Assembly (NCBI GenBank): GCA_028823855.1
Contig: JAPPFL010000070.1
Coordinates: 17,388-55,265, forward strand
Length of the DNA stretch: 37,878 nucleotides
DNA from: Albidovulum sp.
GTDB lineage: Bacteria; Pseudomonadota; Alphaproteobacteria; Rhodobacterales; Rhodobacteraceae
Reading direction: 5' to 3'
The position numbers were made by a program, and so were the translations under genes. Below the pieces are notes generated by a model. That model was not told the DNA's origin. It worked only from the letters and a program-made list of their open reading frames with translations, and searched no databases. How positions within the stretch are numbered: position 1 is the first letter of the stretch; each line of letters opens with the position of its first letter. This document shows, in pieces, positions 30,236 through 37,878 of the stretch.

Positions 30236-31365
30236 TTGCTTATCCTTGGAAGATCATTGATGGATTCCAATGCGGTCCGCAATTAATGACCGCTCGTTAT
30301 CACTTTACCGCGAATTTTCATATATGCGATTTTAGCGACTTCGGATGAATCGTGCCGGAATTTTGATTGCGCGAAGGTGCTGCCGAGCTCGACTTCCGTA
30401 TCGCCAAGTACCGAGGAAGCACGATCATATTTGCCAATTGTCAACAACCTGTTTACCGAATTGAAGCCATTTGCCCATGTTGCAAACAGCCGGTTCGAGC
30501 GGATAGGGGCAAGGCACGGCGCATCTGTCCGTAGAATTCACTACTACATCAACGGCCCGTTCTTGAAATCGGGCGGCAACTAGCCAAAGGCTCGAAACAA
30601 TTCCGGTTCGGCGTTCGGAGATCGGGCGTGTTTCCGAAGTCCGAATGAGCGGGGCATGCCAATCCCATACTTTACCGACACGCCGGCTTACCGACCAGAT
30701 TCCGGCTTCCGGCGCTGCTATTAGAGCCCAGCCGAAACCGAACCAAATCCGCCCCGATTCCGAGAAGGAGAATGGTGCGAGGCGTCGCACGATTTGCGAG
30801 TATGCCGATCCGCGCATTCTTCGCTATCTCCGAGTGCAGGCCTTGCCAGCCGAGGCTGCGGCCCGCGTCTGATCGAGTGCTTGTTCGGTCGCCGGGAAAC
30901 GGCAGCGCGCGGCGCGGCGCGCGAACCGCAGCAGGCCGTTTTGAGAAGTTCTGTTGAGAATCGCGTTAATGATTACCGGCGACCCGATTCCCCGATAACG
31001 ATCGCGTGTGAACAAATCCGAGCGGTGAAATCGGCAAGCGATTGAATTGCGTTTGGCTTTGGCCAACAATTCCGCTCGGCGGCAATTGGGCCTATGCGAG
31101 CCCATGCGCTCGCTGCATGCGGCTGCGTCGATGCCGTTACCCAAATGACGGAACAGTCTTTGAACCTTTTGTCGGCGGATTTGCTGCCGGTGCCGAACTC
31201 AAGGCTGCGGCAATTATTCGGCGCCGGGGCCTGGCACATCGACGCTTGAAGAGGCGCTACTACTAGGCGAGTACCGCAATTCGTGGCAAAGATCGAAAGG
31301 CGGCGGCGTGACGCGTTGTCGACGTTGCTTTAAAGTGGTCCCAATCATGCCATAAAGGTGCCAAG
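30236..31365. other. Non-coding region between divergent prs and EamA genes
   Basis: About 1.1 kb in which I see no supported gene. It must contain the prs promoter near 30240-30320. The open frames (up to about 130 codons) look like chance. Confidence 0.5.
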
Positions 31366-31842
31366 ATGATCAGCATTCTGCTACTCGCTACGGTGACGAT
31401 TCTATACGCCGGCTACAACCTTTTCATAAAAGTCTCTGGTGAAACAGTTCCGCCCGGCGTGTCATCGACGATTTTGGCGACGGTTGCGCTTCAAATATCG
31501 GCGTTGGCGACTTCGGCGGTGTTTGCATCAATATTGCTTCTTCGCGGAGGGGCTGTGCTTCAGCTACCCGCTCCGACTTATCTCTGGGCCGTCGTAGCGG
31601 GGATCTGCATCGGAGGCGCCGAAATCGCCTATTTCTATCTTTTCGGCGGCATCGGTTCGCACGCATCGATGGAGGCGAGTAGGGCGATTCCGGTAGTTGT
31701 CAGCGGAACAATCGTTATCACGCTCGTCGTTTCCTACTTCCTATTCAGGGAAGCGATCAGCATTGTTCAGTTGTTCGGAACTTGCCTGATCGTGGCGGGA
31801 CTCGCCGTTCTATTTCTCGGCAACAGTTCGACCGCAAATTAG
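31366..31842 (+). CDS. Half-size EamA/DMT-family transporter
   Basis: The 158-residue protein consists of about five hydrophobic helices: L-L-L-A-T-V-T-I-L-Y-A-G-Y from residue 5; the 40-60 region; W-A-V-V-A-G-I-C-I-G-G-A-E-I-A-Y-F-Y; I-V-I-T-L-V-V-S-Y-F-L-F; and L-I-V-A-G-L-A-V-L-F-L at the end. It matches a single EamA repeat, whereas most family members have two (about 300 residues), so it should act as a dimer. AAAGG is seven bases before ATG 31366. The inner-membrane exporter role and the substrate are not determined. It appears intact, with no partner gene nearby. Confidence 0.82.
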   Translation: MISILLLATVTILYAGYNLFIKVSGETVPPGVSSTILATVALQISALATSAVFASILLLRGGAVLQLPAPTYLWAVVAGICIGGAEIAYFYLFGGIGSHASMEASRAIPVVVSGTIVITLVVSYFLFREAISIVQLFGTCLIVAGLAVLFLGNSSTAN

Positions 31843-32431
31843 ATCGTTCTCGCATAGGAGGGCCGCCGAATTGAGAGCCTTTGCCGAAGAGCTACCTGCA
31901 AGACTCAAACGGTTTCCGAGTTTTGCTCAATATTCTCGGATGCGTTCAAGGGCGGAAGCGGTCGCTGCCGCCCCTTCCCTGGGCCGGTCATCTAGTGAGT
32001 CAACTACGATGGCTGCCGAATGGGCGGTATCGCTCAGCGAATCCGCCGAATTCGTGGAAGAGGAGTGTTCGGTTGGAAGGCAAACGGTATTTACGACCCA
32101 GGATTTTGAGCGAAACTTCAGTGCGCCGTGGAAAGGCGCGTTTTCCTAGCGGGTGCGACACCAGCCCAACTATTGTCGCTTCGGCTGGCGGCAGCCAGGG
32201 CGATCCGAGGAGGCAGCGATGTAGGTTGCAGCTCTCCGGTAATGAAAGGCTGCGCTTAGCAGCTCGGCAAACATGCATGCCGGAACGCGAGCGAACGCCG
32301 AGCGGGCTCCGAAGGAAAGTCGCGGGTGCCGATATTCGAAGCCGACCTGCAACCGGAGCAATTCGCCTCCCGGGCGGGAGCGGAGCGCTAAGGACACGGC
32401 CAGACGCGTCCACCGCCTCCTGAACACGGGG
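31843..32431. other. Unassigned region upstream of the IS1634-like fragment
   Basis: About 590 bases with no recognised gene; probably decayed sequence linked to the neighbouring transposase remnant. Confidence 0.4.
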
Positions 32432-32707
32432 TACGGCGAGGTAGTCGACCGCGATCCGTCCAACTGCTTCGGCGAGATTCCGTATGCCGAACCGATGAAG
32501 TGCGTGGCCTCGCGCGTGAGCGACGGAGGCTTGCTCGGCCTCGGCCCGGTCGCGGGCAACGAGATGCTGGCCATGCTCGACTGGCTGCGCGGCCGTCTGC
32601 TCTGGATCGAGAGGAGCCTCGCGAACCGCCGCCCGAGCGACGGCGCGCTCGCGGTCCTGCTATTGGACACGCGGTCTCCTGTCCCGACAGCTTTGCCCGG
32701 ACCTTAG
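32432..32707 (+). pseudogene. Fragment of an IS1634-like (IS4-type) transposase
   Basis: About 90 residues resemble the region of IS1634 transposases before the first catalytic Asp: L-G-L-G-P-V, then M-L-A-M-L-D-W-L-R-G-R, then I-E-R-S-L-A-N-R, then D-G-A-L-A-V-L-L-L-D-T-R-S (usually L-Y-D-V-S-S). Neither the start nor the rest of the DDE domain is present. Recognition is from pattern memory only. Confidence 0.5.
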
Positions 32708-32852
32708 ACAACTGGAAGAGTGAAAGATCGGTGTTGCGGGCGCACCTGCAAGCTGTTCATTCCTACGATATTTTCTACTATGGTTCTGATCCATCTTGCA
32801 CCGCGCAGGAACTTCAAGAAGTTCTGGAGCTGCGAAAAAAGCCTACGAATCC

Positions 32853-34319
32853 TCAAAAACAGACAGGATTGGATAGCTGCTGCTCAGGATCGCCACCGTG
32901 GTGATAAATTGGCCAACCGAGATAGCGGCAAGCCGCCTCTTTAACGATGTCGGCGCGGTGCCCGCGCACCATTGCCACATGATGTTCAAATCCCTGCTGT
33001 GTTATAAATCGCATCAACCGACGAAGGTCATTGACTCGCGCAACGGCAATGCCGCCATCCATTCCGAATGGATCATCAGTGAATTCGCCCTCGCCGACGT
33101 AAGATTTTATGGTCCCGGCCCGGTCGTCGGTCGACAGGCGGAAAAATGTCATTTCGCCAGCTTTCACTTTTCCCTTCACTGCGCCGAAGCATTTTTCGCG
33201 CCCGATAGTCTCGCCCAAAACGTCAAGTTCTGAAATCTCGGGAGTGTTTCCAATGAAGCTTTTCGGATAGTTGCCGCAATGGGTGCAGACGCACATGTCC
33301 TTGGCATGGCCGTAATTGTTGTTCCAGTCCAGAATGGCCGAAGGAGCCCCGGAAGACAGCGTCAGCGCATACATCGACAACGCCCCCATCACGTCGACCT
33401 CGCAGGCCGACGGCATTAGCTCCTCACCCATCATTGACATGGTCACGCAGGTGGCGCAGCCGAAATTGTCCTGCAGCGATCGCCAGCACTGTATGGCGGA
33501 GGCATCGCACTGGTTTTCCTCGATCCAGCGATTTACAGCCAGCGTCCATTTTGCCTGTTTCCGGATCTGGTCGGGTTTGATATGAGCCGGAATAGTTCCG
33601 TATTCCGCGATTTTTTCAAGCTTTCCTTTCAGTTCGGGTGCGTCGTCTGGAACCTGGCCGGCAGCGTGCATCATTTCTGAAAGATCAACGGTAATCACGG
33701 TGATCCCGCTGGCCTGGAGCAATTTTTCAGAATACCGCATTGTGTGGAACGGGCCGGTCCGGGCACCGATCGCTCCAATTCGCGCGTTCTTCAGGCCCCG
33801 AACTGTACGGCATACGCTTGAAAAGCGATCAAGATCGCCAGCGAATTCGTCCGAGGCAATGTCGACTGTGTGGCTGGTCGTCTCGGTGAAAGGAACCCCA
33901 TACTGCCAGAAGTTGTTGGAAACCGAAATCTTGCCGCAGAATGCATCTCGCCGAGAGTGGACGTCGACCTTATTGATCTCGTCGTTACTGGCCTGAAGCA
34001 GGATTGGCACTCCAAGCCGGGCGCGATTGACAAGCTCGGCAACTGCGATTTCGTCCCCGAAGTTCGGCAAGCAAATAACCAGCCCGTCGATTTCGTCCCT
34101 GTGCGCTTTGAACTTGTCGGCATAGAGCCTCGCGTCCTCAATCGATTGAACGGCACCATTAGCGGTGGCCTCAAACGGAAGAATCATGGGGCGAACATCA
34201 AGTTTCTCCAACTGCATCAACACCTCGTCGCGGGCCTGCTTACAGGGCGCTGGGCTGAAAAACGCCCTGCTTCCTATCACTACACCCAAGGTTACCGGGC
34301 GACTTACCGTTCTATCCAT
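32853..34319 (-). CDS. L-fucose/L-arabinose isomerase family protein
   Basis: A 488-residue protein of the FucI/AraA-like sugar isomerase family (COG2407 type), which interconverts aldoses and ketoses in the cytoplasm with a divalent metal. It has G-V-V-I-G-S-R-A-F-F near the start, P-F-E-A-T-A-N-G, L-V-I-C-L-P-N-F-G-D-E, a metal-site-like stretch M-G-E-E-L-M-P-S-A-C-E-V-D-V-M-G-A, and H-C-G-N near the end. ATG 34319 directly follows a strong GGAGGGGAG site; the longer TTG start at 34331 overlaps that site and is unlikely. The exact sugar cannot be told. The neighbouring sugar-binding protein at 37458 suggests a common catabolic locus now interrupted by IS debris. Confidence 0.85.
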   Translation of the reverse strand: MDRTVSRPVTLGVVIGSRAFFSPAPCKQARDEVLMQLEKLDVRPMILPFEATANGAVQSIEDARLYADKFKAHRDEIDGLVICLPNFGDEIAVAELVNRARLGVPILLQASNDEINKVDVHSRRDAFCGKISVSNNFWQYGVPFTETTSHTVDIASDEFAGDLDRFSSVCRTVRGLKNARIGAIGARTGPFHTMRYSEKLLQASGITVITVDLSEMMHAAGQVPDDAPELKGKLEKIAEYGTIPAHIKPDQIRKQAKWTLAVNRWIEENQCDASAIQCWRSLQDNFGCATCVTMSMMGEELMPSACEVDVMGALSMYALTLSSGAPSAILDWNNNYGHAKDMCVCTHCGNYPKSFIGNTPEISELDVLGETIGREKCFGAVKGKVKAGEMTFFRLSTDDRAGTIKSYVGEGEFTDDPFGMDGGIAVARVNDLRRLMRFITQQGFEHHVAMVRGHRADIVKEAACRYLGWPIYHHGGDPEQQLSNPVCF

Positions 34320-34537
34320 GCTCCCCTCCAATCAGCGCCAACGAATTGTTAAAACTTACTATTTGCTTCGTTTATATTTCTTTTTTGTCGACAACAAGGA
34401 AACGAATCCGGAGCGATGCGCGTTTCCATAAATCGATCGATATATTTTGAGAAGTGTCTCAAACATCGATCATTCATAACAATCGTCCAAGTGGAATTCA
34501 CCTTGGCTGGAGTTCCTTTGGCTGTCCAGTCCGAGAG

Positions 34538-35341
34538 TTAAAATCTGGCCGTTTCAGGATCTATCGTGTTCACAAGATGCGCTGTCGTTTTTATCGATGA
34601 CAACAGGGCCTCAGGCGCAGGCGGTCGATAACCATGCGCACTGTGAGGTCTTTTGGTGTTGTAGAAGATTCTCGTCTGTTTGGTCAGCGCTTGGGCCTCC
34701 TCGAGTGTGCTGGAGATATCCATGTCTAGGCTTTCGTCCCCGAGCATACCAAAGAAGCTCTCGCCGTATCCGTTCACCCAGGGTTAGCCCGGCATGGTGA
34801 TCGGAGTATTGACCTGTATCCTGGCCAGTCAACCGCTAACGGACTTGGCGACAAACTCCGGGCCATTGTCGGAGCGGATGTGCTCTGGCGGTCCATGACG
34901 CGAGAATGGTTTGGCAAGGGCACAGAGCACATCCTGGCTGTTGAGCTTGCGCCGGACATGGATTGCCGGGCTCTCGCGCGTGAACTCGTCCATGACGATG
35001 AGGAAACGGAAAGCCTTGCCGTCATGGGTGCGATCCTAGACGAAGCCATAGGACCGGACGTGGTTGCGATGCCTTGGGCGCAGCCGGATGCATGATCCGT
35101 CGTTCAGCCACTGTCGTCGTTGCTTCGGTTGCTTCCGATGTACTTTTAGCCCTTCACGCCGCCGAATCCGCTGCACCCGTTCCAGATTGACATGCCAGCC
35201 ATCCTGTTCGAGCAGTCGGTGGGTGCGCCGATGGCCATAGCAGCCATACTGAGACGCCAGGCGAATGATCGCCCGGATCAGTGAATTCTCATCGGATCGC
35301 CCAACCGGCTTCTTGCGTTGCGTGGATCGATGGAGGCTCAA
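34538..35341 (-). pseudogene. IS3-family transposase OrfB with three in-frame stops
   Basis: One frame carries the whole chain: the HTH_21 part (I-R-L-A-S-Q-Y-G-C-Y-G-H-R-R), L-N-D-G-S-C-I-R-L-R-P, D-R-T-H-D-G-K-A-F-R-F-L, I-R-S-D-N-G-P-E-F (second catalytic Asp present), N-G-Y-G-E-S-F (the Glu region) and the ending N-T-K-R-P-H-S-A-H-G-Y. Stops interrupt it at 35036 (TAG), 34829 (TGA, where Trp is usual) and 34784 (TAA). The first catalytic Asp of the usual D-F-V is Gly here (Y-G-F-V). It is dead but only lightly mutated. Confidence 0.85.
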
Positions 35342-35421
35342 GGTTTGTTAGGCCCGCCGCTCGGAGACGGACAGCGTTCGGACAACATGGTCGACACAGC
35401 GGCAGCGGCGGCAATGTGCTG

Positions 35422-35718
35422 TTACTTTCCTGTCAGTGCCTCGTCCGGGATCAACTTGTCCAGCGTCGGGTACGGAACGGCCCGGCGAAGACGGGCGTTC
35501 TCGCGCTGCGATTCCTTCTTCTTAAAGGCTTGGCTCGCCTTCGTGCCGCCAAACTCCCGGTGCCATCGGTAGTAACTCCGATCCGAGACGCCAAAGTCGC
35601 AGCAAACTTCACGAACGTCTCGCCCTGGTTCAAGCGGATCTCTGCTTCGCGCAAAATTCCGATGATTTGTTCGGCTTTGCATGTCCTTCGGCTCATATCG
35701 ACCTCCTTTGAAGGTCAA
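35422..35718 (-). pseudogene. IS3-family OrfA, frameshifted
   Basis: The start M-S-R-R-T-C-K-A-E-Q-I-I-G-I-L-R-E-A-E-I is in the frame beginning at 35696. The continuation R-E-V-C-C-D-F-G-V-S-D-R-S-Y-Y-R-W-H-R-E-F-G-G, ending T-L-D-K-L-I-P-D-E-A, is in another frame. A single frameshift near 35620 joins them into a normal OrfA. Confidence 0.8.
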
Positions 35719-36181
35719 TTAAAGCAGATAATCGTTTCAATGGTGGATCGCTTTCGGGAACCCGGTTCACCCGCCACGATACAGCCTCCATGGACCTCAC
35801 GTTGTCGCTGGCCGAAACACCCGGATCATCTTTTTAGACCGGTAGCGGGGCGGCGAACCTCTGGCAGAGTTCATCCTCTATCGCAAAGCGACTTTCGTCA
35901 TTCAAGCCTCCATTTTGGGAGCATGAATCAATTATCCAAGCTAGAGGGAATTTCTTGGCCCAGACCCTAATGGTAGCCTTGGATGTTGAATTGGCTGCAC
36001 ATAGCATCAGTAATTCTCATTGTTGTTTTGTGCTGCGCAACGCGTTGAAAACATGAGGTCTCCTCGGAAGGCCGAAAAAAATTGTAATTTGCCGGCCCCG
36101 GTATTCGGTCCCGCCGCAAAGTGATTCGAAACGGCAACACACCCCGACATTCCGACCCCCAATTCTTCAGATCGGGGATCC
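35719..36181. other. Gene-free stretch between two IS remnants
   Basis: About 460 bases in which I see no gene; probably decayed IS or flanking sequence. Confidence 0.45.
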
Positions 36182-37276
36182 ATGGCGCTCGCTCGTCGTG
36201 GCTCCGACCGACCCGTGAAGTTCCTCGACAAATATCTCGTCGCCCTTCGCCGGCGACGCGCCGAACTGCCCGAATGGCGCCGCGGACGCGACGCCCGCCA
36301 CAGCATCGCCGATGTCGTCATGCAGGCTTCGCGGTGTTTTAATGAAAGCCCCCTCAATTCTGGTCCACAAGAGGATGCTCGAAAAGACGTCCGGACGCTT
36401 GAACTGCCTAACCCCGTTCGGAATGGACAGGATTCCGACCGGCAACCACATCCGCAACATCCTCGACCCGGCGCCGCCGGAGCATTTCGACGATGTCCTC
36501 GTCAAAATGGTTCGGAATCTCGAGACCGGGGGAGCACCGCGCAGCCTTCACCGCAACTGCTTCGGCCTCACAGAAACGCCCTCTAACCTGATCGCACTCG
36601 ACGGCTCGAAATACAGCTCCTCATACGCTATCGGTTGTCCGAATTGCTCGACGCGCATGCGCAACAGGGGAACCGACAAGCAGAACTGCGAACGCAATGC
36701 GGTCAAGTGCCGGCGCGGACGCATCGCCCCCCGTCTCGCCCGGAAGCACCCGGTCCAACTCGGCGACGACCTGCTCGACTGCCAGCCGATCTGCAATGCG
36801 ATGTTCGAGGTCGGGCCAGTTTAATCCTCACCGCCAAGTCGACAAGCCACGGGGTGCTGTAAGGGGAGTTGTCGCGGCGCTAGGCGCAGGCGCTTCGCCG
36901 GACCGTCGTCATCGGCAAACGGAAGATCGCGAAAAAGGCACGCGCCTAAAGATGGGTCAAGGATGCTCCCATCCGGCCGGGTGCCGGGACCTGGGTCGGC
37001 CGCGAGATCTCGGACCTGGTCGGCGGAAAGATTGGGCAGAGCCTGGCCAGGATCACCGACCTGCCGGTCCACCGCCACAATGCGAAGCAGATCGCCGAAG
37101 GCGGGCGCGTCCGCTGGAAAGTCGAGAACAAAGGCCTCAACTTATTGATTAACGGATATCGCCCTGACCGCAAATTCAGGCACGGATCCGAAAACCCGGC
37201 CTCAGTTCTCCTTGTCCTCAATCTGCTTGCCGTCGCCATGCATAGCGCGGCGTCGGGAAATCCGCAAAGACGTTAA
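36182..37276 (+). pseudogene. ISNCY-like DDE transposase remnant, frameshifted and internally deleted
   Basis: Pieces in successive frames follow the order of a roughly 450-residue transposase. First, A-E-L-P-E-W-R-R-G-R-D-A-R-H-S-I-A-D-V (frame of 36182). Then F-G-M-D-R-I-P-T-G-N-H-I-R-N-I-L-D-P, L-I-A-L-D-G-S-K-Y-S-S-S, C-P-N-C-S-T-R and L-G-D-D-L-L-D-C-Q-P-I-C (frame of 36312). Finally R-W-K-V-E-N-K-G-L-N-L-L-I-N-G-Y and L-L-V-L-N-L-L-A-V-A-M-H-S, to the TAA at 37274. The part between C-P-N-C-S and D-K-Q-N-C is shortened. At least two frameshifts make it inactive. The family assignment is from pattern memory. Confidence 0.7.
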
Positions 37277-37457
37277 ACCACCCGAAAAACGAACAGTGTC
37301 CAAAAAGGCAATCGGACGACGCCAAAATGGGAATTGCTGACATTGCATTGACCGACGCGCTAAGATGCGCTAACTACAGCAGCTAGTGTAGATAGCACTT
37401 AAGATTTAGTTTCAACATTTTGCATCACGAAAAACTACCGGAGGAGGAAAACTAATA

Positions 37458-37878
37458 ATGAATTGGAATGCAATTGCAGCGAGCGCGCTTGCCGCGGCCA
37501 TGTCGATTTCCGTCGCGGCTCAGGCCGACTCAATCAAGATCGGCTACGCGCCCTCTACTTGGGATCCGTCGGATTTCCATGGCATGATGGGCTCCGGAGT
37601 CGAGTCAGCGCTCGACAGGGCCGGGGCGGACTACGAGTTCTTCATTCGCGCGCCGTCGAGCGAAGCCGCGCAGGCCGAACAGTTGGGCATCGTCGAAGAC
37701 TACATCGCACAAGGCGTCGACTACGTCATTATCAACCCGATAGATGTCAAAGTCCAGCGTGTAACCTTTGAAAAGGTCCTCGAAGCCGGCATCACGCTGG
37801 TCGTGGGCAATCATTCGACGCCATTCCCCGAAGAATGGGGTTACCAGCCGACGATGCTCTCCGGTTATAGCCACAAGG
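37458..37878 (+). CDS. Periplasmic sugar-binding protein of an ABC transporter (3' partial)
   Basis: The frame is open from ATG 37458 to the window end (140 codons), so the gene is truncated by the window. GGAGGAGG at 37440-37447 is a strong ribosome binding site. The signal peptide is N-W-N-A-I-A-A-S-A-L with a hydrophobic run ending V-A-A-Q-A. The mature start S-I-K-I-G-Y-A, with Q-A-E-Q-L-G-I-V-E-D-Y-I-A-Q-G-V-D-Y-V-I-I-N-P and T-L-V-V-G-N, is typical of RbsB/XylF-type (Peripla_BP_4) binding proteins. It likely opens an operon for a second sugar importer continuing beyond the window, perhaps linked to the isomerase at 32853. Confidence 0.9.
   Translation, partial: MNWNAIAASALAAAMSISVAAQADSIKIGYAPSTWDPSDFHGMMGSGVESALDRAGADYEFFIRAPSSEAAQAEQLGIVEDYIAQGVDYVIINPIDVKVQRVTFEKVLEAGITLVVGNHSTPFPEEWGYQPTMLSGYSHK

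Larger units (their letters stand above)
34538..35718 (-). mobile_element. Decayed IS3-family (IS407-group-like) element
   Basis: Both transposase genes of an IS3-type element are recognisable in order (orfA then orfB on the minus strand), and both are broken. I could not identify terminal inverted repeats or a target duplication, so the element ends are approximate. Confidence 0.75.

Overview
The window looks like chromosomal DNA of an alphaproteobacterium. The supports are its high GC content, a separate atpHAGDC operon of alphaproteobacterial type, a ClpA with a two-residue Ile-Gly-Phe style ClpP loop, a gloB gene divergent from a SAM methyltransferase, and a perfect parS site. Intact genes cover only about 70 percent of the window. 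The remainder is long non-coding spacers and broken transposases, which suggests a genome undergoing gene loss and IS decay. A host-associated or symbiotic life is a possible reason, but that is inference.

Left part (1-13.3 kb): a 5'-truncated coiled-coil envelope protein with a C-terminal OmpA/MotB peptidoglycan-binding domain; a RecD2-type helicase that appears to lack an ordinary start codon; a soluble histidine kinase fused to a complete OmpR-type response regulator (minus strand); a decayed lipoprotein gene abutting an internally deleted IS630-type transposase; then clpA and gloB on the minus strand.

Middle (13.3-19.2 kb): a SAM-dependent methyltransferase and the F1 ATP synthase operon atpH-atpA-atpG-atpD-atpC, tightly spaced, with a TTG start for atpH.

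Sugar locus (20.2-28.0 kb): a minus-strand operon runs solute-binding protein, two permeases, ATPase, ThuA-domain protein and LacI-type regulator. A Gfo/Idh/MocA oxidoreductase diverges from it. The AT-rich divergent promoter carries two similar LacI-type palindromes about 105 bp apart, one overlapping a recognisable promoter. The genes together suggest regulated import and oxidation or epimerisation of a sugar or glycoside.

Right part (28-37.9 kb): a 1.26 kb spacer holding the parS site; prs (ribose-phosphate pyrophosphokinase); a half-size EamA transporter; a fucose/arabinose-isomerase-family enzyme; and a periplasmic sugar-binding protein that runs off the window end. These last two probably belong to a second carbohydrate locus, separated by remnants of an IS3-family element and an ISNCY-like transposase. 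An IS1634-like fragment lies beside the isomerase gene.
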